From the NCBI GenBank assembly GCA_012959595.1, contig DUCW01000167.1:3030-15923 (forward strand): a stretch of DNA of 12,894 bases, read 5' to 3'. The stretch comes from Gemmatimonadota bacterium (GTDB lineage: Bacteria > Gemmatimonadota > Gemmatimonadetes > Longimicrobiales > Gaopeijiaceae). Below the pieces are notes generated by a model, which was not told the origin of the DNA, searched no databases, and saw nothing but the letters and a program-made list of their open reading frames with translations. Position 1 is the first letter of the stretch, and every line of letters begins with the position of its first letter. Positions 7,703 to 12,894 of the stretch are shown piece after piece. The translations under genes and the position numbers were made by a program.

Positions 7703-7789
7703 AAAAATAGTACCAACTATCGACGGGCCTCTGGCCTGAAACTTGCATCTCTTATTCCAGTGATGCAACTGAGCTATAGAGGACCGCAT
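7703..7789 (-). ncRNA. Candidate structured RNA or leader element
   Basis: On the minus strand this segment can form an outer stem of GGTCCTCT (7785-7778) with AGAGGCCC (7732-7725), seven pairs and one mismatch. It encloses a perfect 7-bp stem TTGCATC/GATGCAA (7768-7762 and 7749-7743, 12-nt loop). A small ATAGT/ACTAT hairpin (7720-7716 and 7711-7707) follows, running into five T. The last part resembles a weak factor-independent terminator. It lies upstream of, and in the same direction as, the histidine-rich membrane-protein gene, so it could be a small RNA or a 5' leader. It matches no RNA family I recognise. The TATAGCTCAGTTG string resembles a tRNA D-arm, but no tRNA fold results. Confidence 0.25.
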
Positions 7790-7821
7790 AATTTAGAAAT
7801 TCGCAAAACTTATAGTGTAGC

Positions 7822-7845
7822 CGGTTCGGTGTATTAACCGTACCG
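7822..7845. promoter_or_regulatory. Imperfect 24-bp dyad, possible operator
   Basis: CGGTTCGGT (7822-7830) and ACCGTACCG (7837-7845) are inverted copies with one central mismatch and a 6-bp spacer GTATTA. The dyad is 38 bp upstream of the FKBP promoter elements and is GC-rich against AT-rich surroundings. It could bind a dimeric regulator serving either divergent unit, or form a hairpin. Confidence 0.4.
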
Positions 7846-7882
7846 ACGAAGCTGAAGCACCACAGAACATTGAGTCTTATTT

Positions 7883-7911
7883 TCTTGAGGTTGCTGGGTT
7901 AGGTTTATACT
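7883..7911 (+). promoter_or_regulatory. Sigma-70-like promoter for the FKBP gene
   Basis: TATACT at 7906-7911 is a good -10 box. TCTTGA (7883-7888), 17 bp upstream, is a weak -35. Transcription would start near 7918, giving a leader of about 27 nt that contains AGGAGG (7933-7938), 6 nt before the ATG. Confidence 0.55.
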
Positions 7912-7944
7912 CTGCTACTGTTACTAAAAGTCAGGAGGCTTTAG

Positions 7945-8490
7945 ATGGAAAGGTTTGATTTACCGAAGAAGGCTTCAGTTCTCATCGTTCTTTTAGCTGC
8001 TTTGGCCGCTTGTGATAGCGGCCTGCCCATGGGGCCGGGAAGTCACACGGAACCAGAAGTCATAGAGACTACGGACTTCCATGGCTCTCTGGAAATCAAT
8101 CTTTCCGAATTTACTAAGACAGATACAGGTATTTATCACAAAAGCATAACAGATGGAGCCGGTAATCTCTCCGTAGGAGCGGGAGATACTGTCACCGTCT
8201 ACTACGGAGCTTGGCTATCTAACGGAACGCCTTTGGATCCAGGAGAAATCATCTTCATTCGAAGTGCCGTTGGAGCCCCCGCTAAAACGCTCCCAAATGG
8301 AGGTGGTGTGATCCCGGGATTTGACCAGGGAATTGACGGCATGAAGCTAGGAGGTGTAAGGCAACTCATAGTGCCACCAGATCTGGCCTACGGAAACAAT
8401 TGGGTGGGCGCTATAATTCCACCAGGATCGATAATGATCTTTAAAGCACATTTACTCAGGATCAACGACCAGGTTTTCAGCGGAGAATAA
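7945..8490 (+). CDS. Lipoprotein FKBP-type peptidyl-prolyl cis-trans isomerase
   Basis: This 181-aa protein has a lipoprotein signal (KKASVLIVLLAALAAC) with a lipobox LAAC and lipidated C23, so it should sit on a membrane facing the periplasm. After a linker, residues about 70-174 form a complete FKBP domain that isomerises X-Pro bonds in folding exported proteins. Comparison with human FKBP12 places conserved pocket residues at Y87 (VYYGAW), V122-I123, Y149 (PPDLAYG) and F166 (IMIFKAHL). FKBP12 Trp59 corresponds to F126 in VIPGFDQGI, a common bacterial substitution. The perfect AGGAGG and the upstream promoter support this start. It is first in a plus-strand run with the Nramp-like and M55 genes, but the 69-nt gap and hairpin leave co-transcription uncertain. 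Confidence 0.95.
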   Translation: MERFDLPKKASVLIVLLAALAACDSGLPMGPGSHTEPEVIETTDFHGSLEINLSEFTKTDTGIYHKSITDGAGNLSVGAGDTVTVYYGAWLSNGTPLDPGEIIFIRSAVGAPAKTLPNGGGVIPGFDQGIDGMKLGGVRQLIVPPDLAYGNNWVGAIIPPGSIMIFKAHLLRINDQVFSGE

Positions 8491-8529
8491 CCGCTATCCT
8501 TGCAGTGATTCCCTACGATTGATTAGAAT

Positions 8530-8556
8530 GGCTCCCATCATTATTGAATGGGAGCC
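8530..8556 (+). promoter_or_regulatory. Hairpin covering the transporter ribosome-binding site
   Basis: GGCTCCCAT (8530-8538) and ATGGGAGCC (8548-8556) form a perfect 9-bp stem with a 9-nt loop. The GGGAG at 8550-8554 is the Shine-Dalgarno for the ATG at 8560 and lies in the 3' arm, so the folded RNA would hide it. No T-tract follows, so a terminator is less likely. Translational control, possibly by a regulator or temperature, is an inference. Confidence 0.55.
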
Positions 8557-8559
8557 AGC

Positions 8560-10068
8560 ATGTCAGATGAAGGATTGTCCAGCAGCAACAGTCTAGACGA
8601 ATCAACGGGACTCACACTCCCTTCCATGAGTCCCAGGAGCCTTCTGTCTCACTTTGGTCCTGGAATCGTACTTATGATGACAGGGATAGGGACCAGTCAT
8701 CTCATCACCGCCCCAACAGCTGGTGGTCGATTTGAATATGCCTTGCTCTGGTGTATACCCGCCTCGTATATCTTTAAATACTATGGTTTTGAAATGGCTT
8801 TTCGTTTTACCAATGCTACTGGAAAGAGTCTTCTAGATGCCTACGGAACAGCCAAATTCAAGTGGCCAGTTTGGTACATGCTGATTGTAACAATTATTGA
8901 ATGTGCTCTCGGCCAAGCAGGAAGACTGGTCGCTGCTGCTGCTGTGATGTACTATCTTTTTACTGAATCTATGGCACTGCCCATTAACCCTGATTTGGCA
9001 ACATACGGACTCATCCTTGGAGTAATCTCTGTAGCGATTCTATTGAGGGGTAACTACTCAATAGTTGAAAAATTTGCGAAAGTACTGGCTGGTCTGCTAC
9101 TGCTTTCGACACTGACAGTCTACTTCAAAGCTCCTGCTCCACTCTCAGAAATGGGACATTTCTTTCTCGTGGAAACCCCGTCGGGGTCTTGGTTGATCAT
9201 TGCTGGATTTTTGGGCTTGCTACCCACAGGAATGGATGTTTCTCTTCAGGCATCAGAATGGGGTAGTGCTAGAAGACTTGGGATGGCAAGAATCCGACCA
9301 GAATTAGAAAGGACCGGTCTGGCTCCAACCTTTGACCCCTTTGGATCACCCAAAGAAGACCTGAGCGTAGACGCCTCTAGAATACCTAGTCACATGCAAG
9401 AGTATTGCCGCCGATGGTTTCGTATCAGCCTGTGGGATTTTCGATTCGGTCACGTAGCTTCATTCATAGTAGCTACCATCTTTCTTCTTTTAGCAGCAGT
9501 TTGGATCTATCCAAACCCCGTGGAGGGCCGGGCTGTAATGGGTGAAATAGCTGGCATCTTCACTCGAAGTGTTGGGCCTTGGATGATGATCGTATTTATG
9601 ATTGGAGCTTTCGCAGCAACTTTCTCCACTTCGTTCAATTATTTCGATGGGTGGCCTCGACTTGTTGCAGCTTGTTGCCGAAATCTATTTCCAGCTACTG
9701 CCAATTTGAAAGGGATAGAGAAACACCATCACACAAGTGAAGACTGCTCAAAGAAGTGGTATTCCGAATACAATATTTATCGAATAACCATGATATACTC
9801 ATTGATAGCGGCCGTGATCTTCATCGCACTGATCCCCCGCCCTGTCTACATGGTCCTTATCGCCTCTGCTTTAGCTTTCTTTGTAGCACCGATCATTTTT
9901 TACTTAAACCTGTATTACTGTCTGACGGTCATACCAAAAACCGACAAGATCTTTTACCCCAGACCTTTTGAAAGGTACTTCGCCTGGTTCAGCCTGGCCG
10001 TCTTCAGCGGAATGATCGTCATACTCTTTTTTGCTAGAGTCTTGAATATTCCACTCTTTGGAGTCTGA
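8560..10068 (+). CDS. Non-canonical Nramp-family transporter
   Basis: This 502-aa inner-membrane protein has about eleven hydrophobic segments and aligns with Nramp (natural-resistance-associated macrophage protein) transporters, proton-coupled divalent metal carriers. After TM1, AGGRFEYALLW (54-64) matches the Nramp pattern AGxxFGYxLLW. The metal-binding DPGN of TM1 is replaced by G44-T45-S46-H47, and the TM6 MPH motif by LPTGMDVS (221-228), as in a poorly characterised non-canonical bacterial group. A hydrophilic insert of about 55 residues (236-290) precedes LWDFRFGH. The substrate is therefore uncertain and may not be Mn or Fe. I chose ATG 8560 because GGGAG lies 5 nt upstream; an in-frame ATG at 8548 lacks such a site and falls in a hairpin arm. 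The M55 peptidase gene follows. Confidence 0.85.
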   Translation: MSDEGLSSSNSLDESTGLTLPSMSPRSLLSHFGPGIVLMMTGIGTSHLITAPTAGGRFEYALLWCIPASYIFKYYGFEMAFRFTNATGKSLLDAYGTAKFKWPVWYMLIVTIIECALGQAGRLVAAAAVMYYLFTESMALPINPDLATYGLILGVISVAILLRGNYSIVEKFAKVLAGLLLLSTLTVYFKAPAPLSEMGHFFLVETPSGSWLIIAGFLGLLPTGMDVSLQASEWGSARRLGMARIRPELERTGLAPTFDPFGSPKEDLSVDASRIPSHMQEYCRRWFRISLWDFRFGHVASFIVATIFLLLAAVWIYPNPVEGRAVMGEIAGIFTRSVGPWMMIVFMIGAFAATFSTSFNYFDGWPRLVAACCRNLFPATANLKGIEKHHHTSEDCSKKWYSEYNIYRITMIYSLIAAVIFIALIPRPVYMVLIASALAFFVAPIIFYLNLYYCLTVIPKTDKIFYPRPFERYFAWFSLAVFSGMIVILFFARVLNIPLFGV

Positions 10069-10129
10069 GAATATCAACATGATGTCTATTCTCTTGCATC
10101 CACTTGTCACTCTGAAGGAGAGGCTCAAT

Positions 10130-11038
10130 ATGAATAGAAGTGCGATCTTCCTGGGTGCTACCCTTCTCATGCTTTCTAGCTTCTCCTGGTATCCAAACCC
10201 AGCTGATGGACAGATGCCAACCAAGATTTTTATTTCAGTAGACATGGAAGGTATTGGAGGCGTTGGATCCCCCTTGATGGCCAGCAGTGGAGGGAAAGAT
10301 TATGGAACGGCTAGGGAGTACATGACACAAGAAATTAACACCGTAGTTTCGACAATATTTGAACGCATACCGAATGCCAAGATCCTAGTAAATGATTCCC
10401 ATGGAGACCATCAGAATGTCTTACATGGACAGCTACATCCTAAGGTCAATTATATCCAAGGGCGTATTAAGCCTCTCGGAATGGTGCAAGGCCTCGACTC
10501 TTCCTTCGACGGAGTCATTTTCATTGGTTATCATGCCAAAGCAGGTGACCCAGACGGTTTCTTGGCACACACAGGATCCGGTGCCGTTAAGGGCCTGTGG
10601 CTAAATGACGTTGAGGTAGGAGAAGGTGGGATGAATGCTGCATTAGCTGGTAGTTTAGGAGTTCCCGTGATTCTAGCCGCTGGAGATTCGGCTGCTACAG
10701 CAGAATTGGGTCAACTCCTTGGCTCGGAAACAGTAACAACAAAGACTGCAGAAACCCCTTCCTCTGCCCGACTCCTACACCCACAAGTGGTCAGGGGTAT
10801 GCTGATGGATGCCACAATCACAGCTCTAGACCGAATGGAGAATGATGAATTTGAACCCCTAGATCTAGGCAAGTCCATAGAAATTAAAATGAGATTCGGC
10901 TCAACGACTCATGTTGACATCCTTCTGTCGATTCCTGGTGTTTCAAAAATAGATGGATTCACTATCAGATATCTGGCGGAAGATATGGATCAGGCTTATC
11001 GGTTGATTCGACTGATGTACAGTTTCATCAGAACATAA
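10130..11038 (+). CDS. Exported M55 family D-aminopeptidase (DppA-type)
   Basis: This 302-aa protein belongs to peptidase family M55, whose type member, Bacillus subtilis DppA, is a zinc D-aminopeptidase that removes D-amino acids such as D-Ala from short peptides. DppA zinc and catalytic positions are conserved: D38 and E40 in SVDMEG, H91 in NDSHGDHQN, H135 in GYHAKAG, H147 in AHTGS and E165 in GEGGMNAAL, with spacing almost identical to DppA. Residues 1-28 form a signal peptide (MNRSAIFLGATLLMLSSF), unlike cytoplasmic DppA. AAGGAG lies 9 nt before ATG 10130; a longer frame opening at 10058 would overlap the transporter stop and bury the signal peptide, so I reject it. It follows the Nramp-like gene by 61 nt. 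It may recycle peptidoglycan-derived or environmental D-peptides. Confidence 0.92.
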   Translation: MNRSAIFLGATLLMLSSFSWYPNPADGQMPTKIFISVDMEGIGGVGSPLMASSGGKDYGTAREYMTQEINTVVSTIFERIPNAKILVNDSHGDHQNVLHGQLHPKVNYIQGRIKPLGMVQGLDSSFDGVIFIGYHAKAGDPDGFLAHTGSGAVKGLWLNDVEVGEGGMNAALAGSLGVPVILAAGDSAATAELGQLLGSETVTTKTAETPSSARLLHPQVVRGMLMDATITALDRMENDEFEPLDLGKSIEIKMRFGSTTHVDILLSIPGVSKIDGFTIRYLAEDMDQAYRLIRLMYSFIRT

Positions 11039-11116
11039 TTCGATTGGGCACTCGCGGATTCACTACTTTCTTCCATAGTGGAGGCACAAGAGCCAGCCAA
11101 AAGCGAACTTTACCAG

Positions 11117-12031
11117 TTAACCTAAAAGAGCACCAATTTCCAATTGGTGAGTCGACGTATATTCTTGGACAGACATCTTACCAGATCCTTCTGGACGAAC
11201 CCTTCTAATACATATTCCACCATCCCCAGTAGCAACAATTAGACCTTCGTCATCAATCGACAATATCTCTCCTGGGCTCCCTGTCACCTCTGGGATTTTT
11301 ACACAATCAAAAATCTTGAGGGCCTGGCCTTCGTGGACAGTCCAAGCACCAGGCTGTGGGTTGGCTCCTCGTATAAGGTTATAAGCCTCTTCGGTTGCAG
11401 CAGACCAATCGATTTCTACATCCTTTGTTTTGCACCAACTCTCATAAGTAGCCTGAGTCTCGTCTTGCACAATTTTAGGGGCACTCCCATCACGCACTAG
11501 ATCCACACTCTCCAATATAGCTTCGACCCCCAATGGAAATAGCTCATTAAAATACAAGCTTCCAAGTGTATCACCTTCTTTAATATCAACCTCTTTCTGT
11601 AACAGTATTGGGCCCGTATCCAAACCATTGTCCGGCCAAAAAATACTCAGACCTGTTCGCTTAGCACCCTGAATGATCGGCCAATTGATAGAACTAGGCC
11701 CCCTGTGTAACGGAAGCAAAGAAGGATGGTACTGGATAGTCCCATGAGTCGGAAGGTTCAAAAACTCCTCCTGGACAAACAAAGTAACGTAAGCCATCAC
11801 TACAAGATCGGGGGATAGGGTGCGCAGTTCATCACAAACCGAGTCATCTGAATACGAAGAAGGCTGGAAAACAGTCAGGTTTCTTTCTAGGGCTAGCTCT
11901 TTGATGGGATCAATAGGGCGACCTTCTTTATCAGGTGCACAGTACACTGCCACGACATCTTCCCCTCTCTGCAAAAGGGCTTCCAGGACGCTCTTTCCAA
12001 AAGCTTGTTGGCCATGGACCACAATCCGCAT
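11117..12031 (-). CDS. Formyltransferase of the formyl-THF dehydrogenase/hydrolase type
   Basis: This 304-aa protein resembles the N-terminal formyltetrahydrofolate-hydrolase domain of 10-formyl-THF dehydrogenase (ALDH1L1) more than classical methionyl-tRNA formyltransferase: YHPSLLPLHRG (101-111), SINWPIIQG (114-122), SIFWPDNGLDTGPILLQKE (129-147) and a later IRGANPQPGAW. The fold is a Rossmann-like N-domain with an OB-like C-domain from about 210. Catalytic H102 and D138 are present, but the Asn of Fmt (N106 in E. coli; Ile in ALDH1L1) is Q100. It likely acts on 10-formyl-THF, releasing formate and THF or transferring formyl to an unknown acceptor. AAGGAG lies 8 nt before the ATG. It starts 22 nt after frc ends and is probably in the same operon. 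It is separate from any obvious tRNA-modification gene, so I do not call it fmt. Confidence 0.85.
   Translation of the reverse strand: MRIVVHGQQAFGKSVLEALLQRGEDVVAVYCAPDKEGRPIDPIKELALERNLTVFQPSSYSDDSVCDELRTLSPDLVVMAYVTLFVQEEFLNLPTHGTIQYHPSLLPLHRGPSSINWPIIQGAKRTGLSIFWPDNGLDTGPILLQKEVDIKEGDTLGSLYFNELFPLGVEAILESVDLVRDGSAPKIVQDETQATYESWCKTKDVEIDWSAATEEAYNLIRGANPQPGAWTVHEGQALKIFDCVKIPEVTGSPGEILSIDDEGLIVATGDGGICIRRVRPEGSGKMSVQEYTSTHQLEIGALLG
11124..11149 (-). terminator. Terminator-like hairpin overlapping the formyltransferase 3' end
   Basis: On the minus strand CACCAATT (11149-11142) and AATTGGTG (11138-11131) form a perfect 8-bp stem with a 3-nt loop. CTCTTTT (11130-11124) follows immediately. 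The hairpin encodes the end of the protein (His-Gln-Leu-Glu-Ile-Gly-Ala) and the T-run precedes the TAA at 11117-11119, so transcription could end a few bases before or around the stop codon. Confidence 0.5.
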
Positions 12032-12053
12032 ATTCTAGCTCCTTTAAAATTCC

Positions 12054-12894
12054 CTAAATCGCTCCATCCGACCGGGCATCCTCTATGTCATCCTCCGTTA
12101 ATCCAATCTCTGCAAGAACTTTCTCAGTATGTTCACCTAACAATGGTGCTCGACCCACATCACTCGGAGATTTAGACAACTTAATCGGATTGCCAACTGT
12201 AAGATATTTTCCTCTCTCGGGGTGCTCCACCTCCACCACGGTTTTTGTTTCTCTTAGGGCTTTATCTTCTCCAAGCTCCTGCATACTCATGATGGGGCCA
12301 CAGGGAATCCCCAATTCACTCAGCAAGCCCATGACCTCAAACTTTGACTTGGTTTGAGTCCATTCCTCTATCAAGGCAAAGCACTGGTCCAACTTAGGAA
12401 GACGGACCTCTGGTGTTGCCCAGTCCGGATCGGCGATCAAATCCTGCCTTCCGATCAGTTCCATCAGGGATGCCCAGCCAGGAGGTTGAATAATGACGTA
12501 AATAAAATCATTCTGACCTCCTGGTGCACACTTTAAAACCCACCCGGGCTGCCCACCACCAGATGCGTTACCACTGCGAGGAACAAAGTCACCAAATTCA
12601 CCAGAAGGATACTGCGGATACTCCTCCAGTGGACCCCTTGTCAATCTCTGCTGATCCCTAAGCTTTATTCGACAAAGGTTCAACACTGCATCCTGCATCG
12701 CACACTCAACCCTTTGCCCTTCTCCCGAATGAGAACGTTGAATTAAAGCTGCAAGTATTCCAGCAACTAGATGCAAACCTGTGCCCGAATCTCCTATCTG
12801 AGCTCCTGTGACCGTGGGGACGCCATCATCAAAACCAGTCGTACTAGCAGAACCTCCCATACACTGAGCCACATTCTCATACACCTTACAATCC
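12054..12894 (-). CDS. frc: Formyl-CoA:oxalate CoA-transferase, C-terminal two thirds
   Basis: The frame is open to the right edge, giving 279 residues that begin DCKVYENVAQCMGG and end at a TAG. The sequence matches family III CoA-transferase Frc, which moves CoA from formyl-CoA to oxalate, yielding oxalyl-CoA and formate; oxalyl-CoA is then decarboxylated by Oxc. Catalytic Asp (D169 in Oxalobacter Frc) is in IGDSGTGLHL, encoded near 12789-12791. Signature blocks MQDAVLNLCRIKLRDQQRL and LEEYPQYPSGEFGD are nearly those of E. coli and Oxalobacter Frc. The mobile glycine loop GGGGQ reads SGGGQ here. A GTG at 12882-12884 is internal, not the start; about 140 N-terminal residues lie outside the window. 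It is followed 22 nt later by the formyltransferase gene. No Oxc gene is visible here. Confidence 0.94.
   Translation of the reverse strand, partial: DCKVYENVAQCMGGSASTTGFDDGVPTVTGAQIGDSGTGLHLVAGILAALIQRSHSGEGQRVECAMQDAVLNLCRIKLRDQQRLTRGPLEEYPQYPSGEFGDFVPRSGNASGGGQPGWVLKCAPGGQNDFIYVIIQPPGWASLMELIGRQDLIADPDWATPEVRLPKLDQCFALIEEWTQTKSKFEVMGLLSELGIPCGPIMSMQELGEDKALRETKTVVEVEHPERGKYLTVGNPIKLSKSPSDVGRAPLLGEHTEKVLAEIGLTEDDIEDARSDGAI

Larger units (their letters stand above)
7564..7944. other. Divergent intergenic region
   Basis: This 381-bp stretch separates the minus-strand membrane-protein gene from the plus-strand FKBP gene. It holds a promoter and ribosome-binding site for the FKBP gene, a strong dyad (7822-7845) and a candidate structured RNA on the minus strand (7703-7789). 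For the minus-strand gene, a TATATT box at about 7622-7631 region is a possible -10, but no convincing -35 is visible. Short frames here lack ribosome-binding sites or protein-like composition, and I do not call any gene. Confidence 0.6.

Noticed and set aside
7715..7789. Possible tRNA on the minus strand (TATAGCTCAGTTG)
   Set aside because: The D-arm-like string has no matching GAGC, no GTTCRA T-loop and no acceptor pairing, so no cloverleaf forms.
7583..7789. Minus-strand 68-codon frame in the intergenic region
   Set aside because: There is no ribosome-binding site, composition is not protein-like, and it overlaps the candidate structured RNA.
8479..8495. AGCGG/CCGCT hairpin at the FKBP stop codon as a terminator
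   Set aside because: A 5-bp stem without a following T-tract is too weak to call.
8548..8559. Upstream ATG as start of the Nramp-like gene
   Set aside because: It has no Shine-Dalgarno and lies in a hairpin arm; the ATG at 8560 has GGGAG 5 nt upstream.
10058..10129. Upstream ATG as start of the M55 peptidase
   Set aside because: It overlaps the transporter stop codon, lacks a ribosome-binding site and would bury the signal peptide; ATG 10130 has AAGGAG 9 nt upstream.
11061..11080. CACTA/TAGTG hairpin as terminator of the M55 gene
   Set aside because: The stem is only 5 bp with a 10-nt loop and no T-tract.
12882..12884. GTG as the start codon of the frc fragment
   Set aside because: The frame continues upstream to the window edge with residues (DCK) that fit the family, so the GTG is internal valine.

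Overview
The window reads as chromosome from a free-living, probably marine or environmental, uncultured Gram-negative-type bacterium. The evidence is a DUF1592/DUF1552/ankyrin-repeat gene set of the kind common in Planctomycetota, Acidobacteriota, Gemmatimonadota and marine metagenomes, several exported metallopeptidases, a Tat-type signal and a lipoprotein signal. GC content looks moderate by eye (not counted). I cannot fix the phylum from sequence alone. No transposase, integrase, CRISPR array, rRNA or convincing tRNA is present. Coding density is high, and all large genes look intact apart from the two cut by the window edges.

Left block, minus strand, 7563 down to 1: six genes in one orientation. 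In transcription order they are a histidine-rich polytopic membrane protein (360 aa), a membrane-anchored or exported protein of unknown function (203 aa) that starts on the base after the previous stop codon, an exported M20-family metallopeptidase (520 aa), a 170-bp gap holding a hairpin and a small dyad, then an exported haem-motif DUF1587/1592/1588/1585 protein (833 aa), a Tat-exported DUF1552 protein (476 aa), and the start of an exported ankyrin-repeat protein that runs off the left edge. The last three form a recurrent but functionally uncharacterised module.

Centre, 7564-7944: a 381-bp divergent intergenic region. It contains a candidate structured RNA on the minus strand, a strong imperfect dyad and a sigma-70-like promoter for the plus-strand block.

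Plus-strand block, 7945-11038: a lipoprotein FKBP-type peptidyl-prolyl isomerase, a divergent Nramp-family transporter lacking the canonical metal-binding DPGN and MPH motifs (its ribosome-binding site lies inside a perfect hairpin), and an M55 (DppA-type) D-aminopeptidase with an N-terminal signal sequence.

Right block, minus strand, 12894 down to 11117: the C-terminal two thirds of formyl-CoA:oxalate CoA-transferase (frc), followed 22 nt later by a stand-alone formyltransferase of the 10-formyl-THF dehydrogenase/hydrolase type. This pairs oxalate/formyl-CoA metabolism with folate one-carbon metabolism. The formyltransferase gene ends in a terminator-like hairpin that overlaps its last codons.

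The most unusual elements are the histidine-rich membrane protein with its abutting partner, the non-canonical Nramp with a hairpin over its start site, and the frc/formyltransferase pair. None amounts to proof of a new system.
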